Of a stretch of 64,000 nucleotides of DNA, positions 48,270 to 61,400 are shown in pieces (position 1 is the stretch's first letter; every line of letters starts with the position of its first letter). The stretch is from Sipunculus nudus (lineage: Eukaryota > Annelida > Sipuncula > Golfingiida > Sipunculidae), in NCBI GenBank assembly GCA_026874595.1, contig CM049313.1, forward strand, positions 53,369,659 to 53,433,658, given 5' to 3'. The position numbers and the translations under genes are program-made. The notes under the pieces are model-generated. The model had not been told where the DNA came from, did no database searches, and was given only the letters and a program-made list of their open reading frames with translations.

Positions 48270-49149
48270 CATTCAAATTCTGGCAAAAAATGGGTGCCTA
48301 CTGAGATTGTGTTTCTTTAGGGTCTTATGACTGATCAGAACATTTAATCCAATTACTGCTAGGTATATTTTTCATGATCTGTTGCTTTTGGTTTAATGAA
48401 ACGGTTCAAAGGTTTAATGAAAACTGATATTACACGTGAGCAATCACACATGATGGACGTTGAACGATATTAATTTTTATTTATTTTCTTAACATTTAGC
48501 AAAATAATGTAATCTCCAGATGTGAAATAGAAGGTGATTAAATAAGAAGTGTGAAAGATGGCAATTAATATCTCCTATAACCTTACAGCATCTCGTGTTA
48601 AAGTTATAACCAAAAGGATTGCAAATAAATATTGTTTTACATAATTACCTCAACTGACAAGAAGAATCCGGAATTCAAAGATGTGCATTACAAAGGAACT
48701 AAAAACATATCTTGAGGAAAGAATGTCTAGCTGTAAATCAAAATGTCTTCACAGTTTATTATATTTTATTTGGGCATCATAATAAATGATGACATCTGTA
48801 TGAATAAACTAAAAATTTTTACATTATAATATTTGTATATCTTATTTTGCAATTTGAATGTTGACAGTTGAAATCCATCGCACGGTATCTGTATAAATAT
48901 ATGTTTGCAAAACTATGGAAAGTTAATCGAATACATGTTCACCGGGAGAAAAACGCGGTTATATAAAATATATGGAAACATAAAAGTAAAATTAACTAAT
49001 TAATCATAGTGTTGCTGCAGATGTTAAGAAGGTAATATTGTTCGGACTTGGATAAATACAATAATAAATAACAAAATTATAATACATAGAATGTTATTAT
49101 GATCTGGTATTCTGTTTCTTGATTTTATGACTCCTACTTTAAGTTTAAT
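48270..49149. other. intergenic DNA downstream of receptor B
   Basis: AT-rich. TTTATT words near 48,757-48,770 could serve as AATAAA signals for the minus-strand receptor, 380-390 bp after its stop. No gene otherwise. Confidence 0.4.
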
Positions 49150-49519
49150 TTACAAATACTTCCTGCGCATGATTGTGTAAGCTACGGCATTGAACACACC
49201 ACCCCAGTTGCACATAATGACAATAATAGCCGTGAGGACTTTCCCAGGGCGCTTCCATAACGACCATACGTCATAAACAATGTGCGGGAACCATTGACCG
49301 AGGTACGCCAACACGAACAGCAGCATGACCCTTGCTGACCTGTGGTATTTCCGCTTCCTGGCAATGTCGACATTTGACTCAGTTGGAGGGCCTGAGGTCT
49401 TCATTTTCAACCAAATGGCGCCGTAGCACACAGCGTTTGTCACAAAAATCAGCGTCTGGACCCAGCCTTTAATATTGTTCATGACGATGCCCAGATGTGT
49501 TCCCATGTCAAACATACAC
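49150..49519 (-). CDS. receptor B, exon 2 (TM5-TM7)
   Basis: The acceptor TTTAAG|G is followed by a base that completes Trp182. The exon encodes ECL2 Cys183, TM5 (NIKGWVQTLIFVTNAVCYGAIW), a basic third loop (RKRKYHRSAR), TM6 (VMLLFVLAYLGQWFP) and TM7 (NWGGVFNAVAYT). It stops immediately after MRRKYL at TAA 49,150-49,152. Unlike receptor A, it has no cytoplasmic tail beyond the helix-8 region. That could be genuine or reflect a premature stop in a gene that once had the tail. Confidence 0.9.
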
Positions 49520-49903
49520 CTTAAATAGACGTTCTAAAGTAAAACAAGGATTAACAAAAAATCAAGTAACACGACCACCCATCTGTCATGAATATAGACC
49601 TTGTGCTGGTCGTGTCAGTAAGGATTCATCTGGTGATAGAATATAGGTCCTGGTACGTGATGGGCTGACAATATGAGCAGCTGGTAGACAGGTTTGTTTT
49701 AATCAAACTGAAAATTTGATGGAAATTTCATCAAATTTACCACCAGTTTTTGAAAGGTATTTCGTCAAACATTTACTTTACAGATGTAATCGATTACTGA
49801 GAGATGTGTCTCCAGTTTTTTTTTTCAGAAAGTAAGTAGTTACAAATGCAATTACTTGAAAAAAGAAATTGTAATTACAAATACTTAATATGAAACTCAG
49901 GCC

Positions 49904-50007
<104 letters not shown>

Positions 50008-50016
50008 CACATATAT

Positions 50017-50201
50017 ACAGTGAAACCTCGTTCTGCCGACCTCGCTTAAGTCGAACACCCTACTTATGTCGAAGTTACAGACTCAACATTCTGGACAACT
50101 CTAGTTAAATTTTTAACAAATAAACCCGCTTGTGTCGAACCTCGGATGAGTCGAAGTTTTCTGAGGGTCCCTTCGACTTACACGCAACGAGGTTTCACTG
50201 T
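50017..50201. mobile_element. pogo/Tigger-like MITE
   Basis: The 16-bp terminal inverted repeats ACAGTGAAACCTCGTT are perfect. Inside are several GTCGAA words close to both ends. Termini starting CAGTG plus a TA-rich insertion context are typical of Tc1/mariner-superfamily pogo/Tigger elements. The right flank does not give a clean TA duplication. At 185 bp with no open frame it is non-autonomous. It sits in the receptor B intron. Confidence 0.75.
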
Positions 50202-50227
50202 GTATATATATATTACTGTGTACTTAC

Positions 50228-50772
50228 CATGCCCCGGTAAAGCCAATAAACTCGAACCCGACACCGAAGCAAGAGAAAATAGCTGGTATGGAAAGCACTA
50301 GAGCCAGAAGCCGCCAGTCCCAGCGACCTAACTTGATCTTTTTCTGCCATATCACAAGGCAACACGCGCTTATCGAGGTGAAAATGACGACTAAGCCTTG
50401 TCCCATGATAAACTGAAGTACCAAAGCACCTACGATGGAACAGAGCACTTCAGGATGCCTTCTATGCGTCATCAGGATGTAAGTGTGGTCCATTCCGTGT
50501 GAGATGCTAGACATCAAGTCAAAGATGGCTAAATACACGACGAGGCGCTCTCCAACTGTCCAGTTGTAAAACCAGCGACGTTTGCACGTTCTCTCGCTGA
50601 TGAACAGAAACATTATAGTCCCGAAACTAGCAAGCACGCTAGTGACTAGTATACATATCGCCAGTATATGTATTGCGTAAAAATAAGGCTCCCCTAGCCA
50701 AAGCAGGGGAAGTTCAGTACTGGTCGTCACTTTTGTAAAAACACCTGTATTATTTACCTCCGATGTCATCAT
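50228..50772 (-). CDS. seven-transmembrane receptor B, exon 1 (TM1-TM4)
   Basis: Exon 1 of a 304-residue receptor closely related to receptor A. From the shared WxGEPYFY segment it matches almost collinearly (IHILAIC, VLASF, ERLVVYLAIFDL, GQGLVVI, VIWQKKI-LGR-DWRL). The N-terminus is only about 27 residues, with one sequon at Asn7; receptor A has a 35-residue insertion there. TM1 is about 31-58, TM2 75-97, TM3 111-141 and TM4 153-178. Cys111 and Cys183 are the likely disulfide pair. Two adjacent ATG codons start the frame. The shared intron and strand show a tandem gene duplication; ligand and signalling are unknown. Confidence 0.9.
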
Positions 50773-53700
50773 TTCTGGTATACGAAGGAATACGAAGGTA
50801 ATTCTATTTTCACCAAGTATTTGACATTGGCAGTGTTATTGTGACATCCACTGGATTATCCGTGTTACATTAAGCAGAGCTTACCTTTGAGTATATAGCA
50901 CGGCATTTTCAAAGATAACGCATGCTTCATCTGAATATATTTGGCCTTTCCACTTCTGAAATTCTCATTCATCCAATGATCTATTTTATGACAACACAGA
51001 CCCCCACTGACTTCTCATCGCAATCTTCCAAAACAGTACTTGTTTTTACTCGTCGCTTTTGGGCCAGTTTTTTCACATGTTCGAAACATCAGACCAAAAT
51101 GTTTCTTTAAAGCAGGACCTTATGTCTGTCATAATCTGCAAAAAAAAAGGAAAAAGGGCAATTTTTATAAGAGTTTTATAGTATGAAAACGTTTTAACAA
51201 TAGCAACAAGAAACATACTTTTAATACAGTTTTGTGTGTAATGCCATTTCGTTCATTGATTTCATGATAACCAAATGTTTTTCTTGCTGACTATGTGCTT
51301 GCCATTTTTAATGTTGACAGTTAACATACAACCTGTCAAAGGAAAAAAATGCGTAAAAAACACGGAAACTGCTTTAACGAAAGGATTTCTAAGGTAGATA
51401 TATACCTGATAGACGCATGGATTGCATTCAGACCTGAAACTGGTATCACACTGCCCGACATAGGGACCAGAACGCCACCCATGAGTAATAACACGATAGT
51501 GTCCAAACTTATTAAACAGAAACGATCAGGTTGTAGAGGCCCTTACTGCTGTTATTTGGGAAAAAAAGAAATATAGACGCTTTTTCAATTTCAAAATCGT
51601 GTTTAACAAAATATCCAAATTCCAAGATATCCAAATTCCATGGAGAGACAAACAAATTATCAGAACACAAATTTTAGAGTATATCAGTTGGTTTCCTGCA
51701 ATTGCGGAAATTAAACGACAACGTGAATAATCGTATAATTGAGATGCCTTAGTATTATTTATACACTGAAATAAATGACTGTCTAAAACAACAGTGTGTT
51801 CGTACAAGTGACCTCATTTATCATGATATTAAACCAAGACGTGAGCTCTGCTAATGGCCGTGCGATGATAATTACAGTGGATTTAGAGTTGTGTAAATTA
51901 AGGTTTAAGACCAAATGAAACAATAAATGGAGTTATCCATTGGGGGGGGGCATGTCTTCCTAATTTTTTCAGGGATTGAACCCTTTTGGACAAAGTCCCA
52001 GTTGTCCCCTCGCGTAAACATATCATTATGAATTCCCAAATATTTGCGTCAATCCTGTTAGAGTATTTACAGCTTTTTCTCAATAATATTTCGGTTATGC
52101 ATTTTATATGGGGAAAATTTTTAGTACATGTGTGGATAGCCTGAGTTGACATAAATTATAAGCCATGATTCGGAATGTTTAAATAAAAAGTAAAGTATAT
52201 AGTGCTGAAAACTAAGCAAATATTATTTTCGTATTTCAAAAATCGATATCCTATTATATGTGGTGAGACGGATGAAACTTAAAAAATTTCTTGGGCGAGG
52301 GATATCGTCCATCTTGTACTAAGCGGGCGAGAGTAGGTGTTCGGTAATTTTCAGCCAGAGCCTTTTTTATCATGGATAGTAGGAGGGGGGGGTGCTTCTG
52401 CCAGGATTTCTTTTGATTGTCCCCGTCTCATTATTTGGCAAACAAGGTGGATAGAGTTATTTTTGTAAATAATTATTTCTTGCTTCAAAAATCTGTTGGA
52501 CTGAGTGATGAGCAACAACTAATCGTCTTCAATTGCAGTTATGACCTGACGATCAACGTGTGGATAATTTTAGTACATCAGACAGAGGGTTCATCGGTAC
52601 CAAAAAGGTGACAATTGCTATCAACGATTTTTTAAAGATGTATGTGTGTAGATAATAAAAATCCCTGATAGCAGTATGAAAGTGGTAGCTTTCTGTAAAA
52701 TATCAGCCTGTTTTGAAATGTACTTGCACCGAAATTGCAATTTTGCAAGAAACAGTTATGTATAAATATTATTTTGTTATAACCTCTCAAATAATGCCTG
52801 TTCAAAACAAATTTGATGTCAGTTAATAGTAGACATTTATAGCTTTAATCTTGTGTGTCATTCATGTATATAGCTTTCCAAATTCTAAAGATATGATTAC
52901 TTTTCTTCAGCCTGTATCATAGCAATTTGTATAATTTTAGCTAATTTATTAAAAAACACAAGGTGTATTTCTGATAAGACCAACCGTGACCAGTTTGGTT
53001 TTATAAAGTTATTAAAGAAGTCTGAAGTCTTTTAGCTGAGAAAAAAATGTCTAGCACCCAACTACAATATGTAGATTTGGGCGTGGTCACAGAAAGGTGT
53101 TATTCCGTTCTTCAGTTAGCCGGTATATATCCCATTGCCACCAACTGTCCGCAGAAAACATTAATGCCTGGTTGATGTTTTTGGGTACTTTTGTGTCGCA
53201 TACCCACGCGCTTTTTATTCCTGATTGGTTAATCCTCCCAATTATTCGACGTAGCTGCTATCGGTGGCCGATGCATAGACTAAAACTCGGATGTCGCAAG
53301 CCGAATGTCACACATGACATGTATGCAGGCACGAGTACTCGGCTAGTTGTTAGAATATATGTTTATCGCATGTCTCCGGTTGAAAAAAAGGCGACAAGTC
53401 ATTTTAAGCAGTATATTTTTATTTGTATGTTTTGTTAAATTGGTGCCTAAGTCACTTGTGATATCGTACAAACTAGGCCGCCGTATCTGCACTTCTGGCC
53501 AAATTCGCTTTCTTACACAAAATATATAAGAGCATTCGGCTGAGAGAGGGCTATGTTGTCTGCTGAAATATTTCAATGTAAATATTTCAAACAAAATTAA
53601 CATATAAAATCAAGGCAAGAGCAGTAAATGTACCTACAACTTTTGCTTGGGTGGCACCATAAATAAATGATAGATATTGCAGTTTGCCTTTGTGTCAGGA

Positions 53701-56700
53701 CTAATTGTGAAGCAGAGCTGTAAGTACTTCATTCTGAGTCGCCTATGTTTTTTTACTGTTAACATTTCTGACAGGAGAGAGATTTCTAAATAAATATTAT
53801 TTTCTATAACGGAAACCAGATGTTTATTTGAATCTTGGGGCAAACATTGTTTTAACGAGAATATATACCAGTTTGCTATAAAGCCAGTAAGTACAATAAC
53901 TCATCCTGTTCCGGTTTTATGTTAAAACAAAGTCCAGTAAATGCTAGTGATAAGCCCAAATTAATAAAATCAGTTGTTGAAATTGAACAAATCTAATTTT
54001 TATTCTTGCCTGCTTTGACTCAGGAGTTCAGGGATTATGTTTCAAACAAAACCCTGGCAGTCCAGTGTCAACCAACTTTACCGGATTGGAAGACATACAT
54101 GGTTCGCCTTGGGCTATGTACTTGCACCAGAGAGTGCCATTAAGATCATTTTGATTTACTCTTTGAATTGCAATTTTTCACTGAACTGTCAAAACACCAT
54201 GTGTCCCTGTCATTCCCCAGGGTTGAGGGAGATCATGTTAATCACTGACTGTTGCACTGGCCGAAACAAATATAATATTAATGTGGTTTATGGTTTTGCC
54301 CTTAAGATAATATCATCTCTCGCTTAGTAGGATATAATTGTAACTGTTAGATCATAAAATGTAGACACATATTCTAAAACATTTTTGTTTTCATATTATT
54401 TTCTTTTATTAAACATTTCAGTAGAAAAACACATGATAATAAATATGAAAGTAACTGATTTGTCATTCTACTTGTGATTTCTATTTTAATTCCTTGCAAG
54501 TGCTAACTTTCTTGTGACTTGATTTGGCAAGGTAGCCAGGCTTAAAACAACTATAAGAAATAATAGACTTATAAAAGCCCCAGTGATAATCCAAAATAAA
54601 AATGATGAAATGATTTTCATATTCCACTTGGTACGTGTTATCTTTCCAACCATGCAAAACATAACTCATCAGATTTGATGTTTTTCTGTCAGAAAGCGAT
54701 TTGATATTTATATGATAATGAACTTATAAACTGATATTGCTTATTTTCCCTTTAAATTAACATTGAATATTACTTAGTTTTATTTTTGAATATGGAAGTT
54801 TTAAATACACAAGGGCCTAGTTGTGAAATAATGTAACAAACAATTCTTTTAAGAGTCTTTATCACACAGCGAACATTCACGTTGAACATAAGTACATGTT
54901 CATAAGTACATGTTTACATAAGTTAACATATTCTATACCTTATATACATTATAGCCTGTTACCTCTTCTGTTGATTTTAAATGTTTAACTTTACCAATTG
55001 TCCCGCTGGTCATAATTCTCAGCTGAATCTATATTGGTCAGTGATCTAATTCTTGTCGACTAAGGAGATTTTAAGAGAACCTGTATACTCAACGTCTGAA
55101 CATCCCAGGTCTAGCGATTACGAATTGTGCCTTGATATATATCGCACTGATAATTGCAGTCTGTCATTCACAAAAAGAAAAAAGTCTGACTTTTTTGCAT
55201 TGTTCATAATCGCGAATACTGATGGAACAATAGAGAGTGAAACTAAGAAATACCATTTCAGCTCTTGTCCATTATAATCGGTAAGCTACATATAGATTAA
55301 ATTTTCTTACCATTCAGAAAAAAACTGGAAATGTACCGATTTTGCTCGCACAAGATGACTCATAAATGGTGCCATCTGTAGTTTATATACTCGTAAAAGT
55401 CACATGATCAATGTTTGGTAAAGCACATTACAAATCGTAGGTAAAATCAAAAATGAAATACAGCAATAAGCGAATATAAGTTTACGCTATCCCTCACATA
55501 AAAGCTGTCTCTTTTTATTTCCTGACTTGAGTAGGAAGAACTTAAAAAGATTATATTGACTCAAGTCAACGTAAGTGGCGATACTTGCAACTAACACTGA
55601 CATACCAGTCATGGGATTAATATGCTGGGTATTGGTTATAACATTATGAATACAAAGACTTGTGATCAGCAAATAGAGTAGAGACAAATCTTATAATAAT
55701 TCAGCACACCTCATACTAATTTAGTCATCTTTTCATCATCTCCAATGAATAAGCCATGGAATGAAATGAGTTATATTTTTTTTTTGGCTTGCACCAGTTA
55801 GGACAACCTATAGCTTACAAAGTACCAGTCCAGTGATCAATATTACCACAGAACTTTGGGATGACAGTTGCGGCAGTTCCTGATGTATTCAGTTACCGAC
55901 ATAACGTTATATCTGTTGACGTATTCTATATATAGAGTATTTTTCTTAAGGGTGTGGCGGGGGGGGGGGGGGGGGAGGGGGTTCCGCCCCCTTTCCAGTC
56001 GCCAGACTTTTTTTGTAGGTTTCATACAACGTTTTTTGTCCTGGAACCCCCCTCCCTTTTTTTCGGACCCGGGGACCTTTTTTACAACCTTGCCATCAGT
56101 CCTGGCGTGGACCCTGCCATTTTAAATCCTGGATCTGCCCCTGTGAGGGTATAAGAAAGTTTAACTGTAGGTAAACACCTATTGATCATAAATGATACAT
56201 CATTGAAACGATTATTTTGCTTGATATAAGTTTGGCATATAAAGTTGTATGAAGTCAATTTATATAACCACTCCTTTGTCGTTTTCCCTAGGGGTGAGTG
56301 TAAGTATAAGAATGTATTACTTAAGCAGTATACACCAAGTGTTCATAAATAGCATGTCGTACTGACGCGTTTGGTTAAAGCTATCATTTGAGACTGAATT
56401 TGACTGGATACGCTTTGCATATTAAGTAGTATGGGCTTATAACCACTCTGAAGTCGGTGTCCTTGAGATGAAAAAAAAAATGTATACGTCATCCGACATA
56501 AAACATCCATTTATTCACTGAAAGCTACCACTTTCAATCTGCTATATCAGGCATTTTTAATACCTACAAATGTATACCTATCAAGATCACATGGTGAAAA
56601 TTTGTCACCAAAATGGTACCGATGATCCAAATTTTGGGGCCTGGCTGAAGTACTTTTTGACCAGCAACCTTTTACCTTATGACCCCAAGGTCCAAAGGCG

Positions 56701-57600
56701 CTACATCAACCAATGAGGCCAATAAATAATAATTCTGAACCAAATTACTGAATCTAAACAAGAGTTTCTTATCTGTAAACGAAAATAAGGATTTCCTCCA
56801 CTTGTGATCATGTCCTATTTAACACCAAATTCGGTTAACCGATACATTGATTGGTACCAAAATGGCAAGGTTTAAAAGAATAACCAATCAAAACAGGAAT
56901 TAATCACATTTTAAGTAAATAATTATTGCCAGTTACACCCATTAAATAGCAGATCGGCACAGAAAGCAGCCTTGTGATAGTGCTCTCAAATTTGTGCTGG
57001 GAGCTTGTCTGTACAGTTTGGTTTTGGATTACAGTCAAGTCAGTATCATACTACATTTACCCTAACCTGACCCAAATTCTTTTTTTTTTAATATATTTAG
57101 AAAGTTCTTACTTGGCAATTTCTGCTGCACAGGAGTAAATTAAACCAATTCATCTTTTCCGGAAATTGGTCACTCTCACCTTTGTTGTTAGCTTCACTCC
57201 AGAGGGGTGCGTTCCAGAGTATAGTGACGTCACACGAGTCGTACTGCTTGCCCAGTCACTGAGTACAACGCGGGCTGGCAGACCACTATATTTAATCAAT
57301 GCATAGACCATATCGCGGGCGGGCATTGATAGGCATATGAACCTCGAATGCTGTGTATCACATTACGGGGCCTCTTTATCTGTGTGATAACATGCCTGGC
57401 CATTTTATAAATATAGATAGCCTTTTATACATGTATTTCCGTATGTTATCGTGAATTAATACAGGTATTTATCATACACTTCATGCAAACACACAGCATG
57501 GGTACTCGCAGTTGAACTCAGTCCAACTCTTTTATTCTTTTGGTGTTTAAACTTCTATGTTTACCACTTCGCACACGCAATCTGTTTTTACCTTTTTCAA
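50773..57600. other. gene-poor DNA
   Basis: I see no conserved domain, splice-consistent coding block, RNA gene or array in this stretch. It contains a diverged C/G-rich repeat (55,950-56,150: a run of G, TTCCGCCCCCTTTCC, CCTGGATCTGCCCCTG) and a short G-run at 51,943-51,950. Open frames are short and isolated. Confidence 0.5.
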
Positions 57601-57621
57601 GAAGCATGCACAATAAAGTTC

Positions 57622-58346
57622 GCAATAAGCCTGTATCTCACTGGGCTGCGACAGCCATGCAATAAGTAAAGGACACAACAACTGCGAGAAAATTCGCTAA
57701 TTAGCGAAAATGTACACTTGCAATCATAATTATTTGTAACGACAAGTTTGCGTATATCGCATGAGTGTTGCACAAATGTCCTAAGAACACCTGGCGAATG
57801 TTGGCCCAAATAACACTTGTGATATATAATCGCACGACATACGAAAATAAAACAATTGCAACACTTGCAGGTTCCATACAACAGTCGCAAAAATGTCGTG
57901 CAACAGTCGTTGGACAGCTATGTGTCACATGCGCAATTTAGTCGCAATGCTTGCGCAAAGTTTTCGTATTTCCACGGACAATTTGCGCTAAGGATGTCAG
58001 ATTCTCATTTTTGTCTCCAGTCATTCGCAATGAAGTTGCACTGGTCGCGAACCCCTTACAAAGTTGTTTCACAATTCTCGCACTTTCTAACTAGCTGAAA
58101 CTAACTTGGGAATAATTCGAAACAGGTTCGAGACACCATCGACACCTCTCTGACTATTTTGAGAGAAATTTCGTACTGCGAATTTTTTAACATGTAATAA
58201 TTTTTGCGACAAGGGAGCGACACTCTGCGAAGCACGCGAGGAAATTGAGAACCGCCGTTGTTCCAAGACACTTTGAATCTCTCTCGCGAATGCCGTTTGC
58301 AATTTGTCACAAGCTGTCCCAGTCCAGTGAGCTACAGGCTTTAAGC
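57622..58346. repeat. CGCAA/TGCGAA-word-rich repeat with 35-bp inverted arms
   Basis: Arms at 57,622-57,656 and 58,312-58,346 are inverted copies with a few mismatches (GCAATAAGCCTGTATCTCAC against the complement of GTGAGCTACAGGCTTTAAGC). DNA inside and up to 58,860 is saturated with short words such as ttcgcaa, gcgaa and tcgcg. This resembles a decayed foldback transposon, like the window start. No gene. Confidence 0.5.
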
Positions 58347-59750
58347 AGGGTTTTCACAGGGTACGCGAACGATTCGCGAAGGATGCGAATATCGAAAAAA
58401 ATGGCAAAGTCCAACATTCGGAGAAGTTTTTTACGAACGTGTCGGTACAATCAAACCGTAAACCATTCTTGCGCAGTTTGTGCGTAGTTCTCAAAAAGTA
58501 TGTGCGAATGTCGTGTGTAGCATAAACGACTAAACACGCGACTAAAATAGGAACAAAACGAATGTCGCACGAATCTCGGGTAAACTATGTGCGGACATTA
58601 CGCAAAACATGCAATCTTCTGTTCTCAAGAAGTACGCGAACAGGTTGTGAATAGGTCGAGAAATGATCGGACGAACTTCACTGCTTTCGCGAGGCATGCG
58701 TGAGTCATTTTCCCAACTGTCGGAATCTGTTTACGGTTTCACGACGATTTTGCGAACATCACGCACGTATGTCTTGCTCATATGACGAAAGATTTTATAC
58801 AATTTCGAAAGCAATTTACGACCAAATCATGATGCGGAATGCGGGAAACGTTCGCTAGAAATTTTAAACAAAGGCTAGGGTATGGGGGTTGCAACGAAAG
58901 CTGAAATTAGTAAAGTAAGATAAGCTATTTAATAAATAAACATATAAATATAGTTAAATAAACGATATTCACTTTTGTTGTATTTTTAAACCAAAAGCAA
59001 ATTACTTGTTACTGAATTATTTTGCTTGTAATAAAAACTTGTTTAAACACATTGTTTGCCTCCCCCCCCCCTTTTTTTTTTTCAAAGAAACTTTGGATCT
59101 GTCCCTGAAGTGACAGGCTCTATTAATTTTTGTCTTCAGGTAAGTTCCGCAGGGGCACCAAGAAATATCCTTTGTATTGTATTTTTATAACCATGTCCCT
59201 TTTTTATTTTATTTTATATTCACAGCAGTAAAGCCGCACTTTTGACTTCGCAGTTTACACGTGAACATAAACGTCGTCAGTACATGTACTATTAAAGCTG
59301 TCAGTGGTATTCATAGTGTTCAGGCGCAAGATTTAAACTACGGGAACACATATACCCCAAGGCGCTTAAGTCTCTAACGGTATAATATTGGCTAAAACAG
59401 CTTTAATTAACATTCTCCTGCCCTCTACTAAGTGCTAACCAGAAACTATTTGCTTGTCAGGGAACAGACTGCACTTAGTGACCTGAGCACGAGTCCATTT
59501 GCATTTTTAAATAATCGATAAAAACGATTATGTATTCATTTTAAATAATCGATAAAACGATTATGTATGCATTTTAAAACAATCGATAGAAACGATTGTG
59601 TAAGCACATCCATAGAAGTCATATATATTCCCGATAAAATATTCTTATACTGTCAGAGATATAAAAAAGACGGAGCACAACACGGCGAACATCATCAACA
59701 CGAATGAGTGTGAACAACCCGGCCATTACCTTTCCCCTTTAGCGTGCTGT
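58347..59750. other. word-rich repeat continuation, then unannotated DNA
   Basis: The CG-word-rich sequence ends near 58,860. After it lies a C-run and T-run (59,061-59,080). Three AATCGATA-AAACGATT inverted words (59,512-59,600) follow each other at about 37-bp spacing. Confidence 0.5.
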
Positions 59751-59756
59751 ATTTAT

Positions 59757-61400
59757 TACAATTTATTTATTTATTTATTACAATATCTTTCAGGGTAGCC
59801 TTTATCAGAATAAAGTTCTGTTTACAGAAGGGCCCTGTAATACATAGATACATCACAATAAAATACAATATTCAGTAAGTCCATAAACCTAAATTATATC
59901 ATACAATCACAGAATTTTAAGCGAACAGCTAAAGTTAAAGTACAAATATATGTGGCCAAGTTTTGTTATGAAAAGTATGCAACAGAGTTGCTAAATACAT
60001 AAAACGAAGTTAAAATACAAATAAAGCACAATTATGTACAATATAAATGAAATGTATATATAAAAGTCTACATAAGATGCGGGTAAGTACGGTAATGAAA
60101 AATTAGATGACGCTCAAATATTAGTATTATTTAGCTGTATACAACTAGAAAATGAAAGGTAATTATTCTGTCTTGGTATTATATGCAAGGAAATATGTGC
60201 GCGCTAGCCTTTTAAAACTCTTTAGATTGTTGGCATTTTTTAGTTTTGTCGAGAGGCTATTCCATAGAACACTGCCTGCATAAAAAGATGAAATTTTTAG
60301 GATTTCTGTGCGTGGTTTCGGAAGATTAACATGGGAATTTACTGATAAACGGGTGTTATACTGATGAACATCACGGGTAAAAGTAAAGTTCTAAATAAGA
60401 TAAGAAGGGGCGAGTCCATTGATACATTTCTATGTCAATATCGATAAACGATACATGTATCGTTGCTCTATGTTCGTCCATCCATTGTCAATGATAATTG
60501 CCAAGCTGCTGTGCGAGTGATCATAAATGCCTGAGATAATTCTGGCTGCTCGGCCCTGAAGCCCCTGAATTGGAAGACAAATTGTACGAGCATAATTTCC
60601 CCAAAAAGTAAGGCCATACTCAATATTTGGTTGAATGAACGCGTGTTAATATGTATTCAAATATTTTTAGGGAGAAATTTGCTAATTCGGTGCAGTAGTC
60701 CTATCTTCGAGCATAATTTCTTTATTACTACTTTTGTCTGATTCTTCCAGGAAAGATGGCAGTCGTTTTCAATGCCCAAATGGCGAACATCATCAACACT
60801 CACTATATAACAATTTCCTACACTAATTGATAGGTTATCGTCAGACCTACGTTGTTTTGAGTGTATTAACATCGAAGCTGATTTTCGGCATTAATTGAAA
60901 GCTTATTATTACGCATCTAATTAACTACTTGGGAAAGGCCAGTCAGAAGTTTGTTTTGGGCAGTAATAACGTCGGGGCCGTTTACGTATCGTGATATCAT
61001 CGGCATAGAAACAGCATTTTGCTCCAGGGACATTAGCAGGTAAGTCGTTTAGATATATTAAAAAGAGTATTGGACCGAGGACGGTGCCTTGAGGTACACC
61101 TGTTGTTATAATGTTTACATCCGAAATACTATTTGCGAAGGTTAAATATTGTTTGCGACCATTTAAATATGAATGAAACCACTTTAGAGCTGTCTCATAA
61201 ACTCCATATTGTTCTAATTTGTTCAAAAGAATACTGTGTGTTAATGAATCGAAGCCCTTTTTTACATCAAGAAAACACGCGGCATTAAGATTGCCCTGAT
61301 CAATAATAGAGAGCCAGTTGTCAACTAAATGATGAAGAGCAGTTTGAGTGGAGTTATTTGACAGGAAAGCAGTTTGTACAAGTTAGACTGAATCTACTCA
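59757..61400 (-). pseudogene. decayed non-LTR retrotransposon (CR1/L2/Jockey-like), 5'-truncated
   Basis: On the minus strand the remnant starts near 61,350 with NNSTQTALHHLVDNWLS and FLDVKKGFDSL (RT motif A with its aspartate). It continues through GVPQGTVLGPILFLIYLNDL and FYADDITI (the YADD catalytic motif). A frameshift follows at about 61,000. The 3' half reads VRHLGIENDCHLSWKNQ, SKIGLLHRISKFLPKN, PNIEYGLTFWGN and, near 60,300, SVLWNSLSTKLKNANNLKSF, the usual non-LTR C-terminal block. Several stops interrupt it. The 3' end at about 59,760 has short TTTA-type repeats (AATAAATAAATAAA in sense). The endonuclease domain is missing, so the copy is dead. Confidence 0.88.

Noticed and set aside
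53097-54327. Several 60-110-residue frames in 51-57 kb as genes
   Set aside because: They overlap on both strands and show no domain, leader, splice support or composition distinct from the surrounding DNA.
60657-61226. Reverse transcriptase as an active gene or domesticated protein
   Set aside because: Frameshifts and stops separate the RT and C-terminal parts, and the endonuclease is missing.
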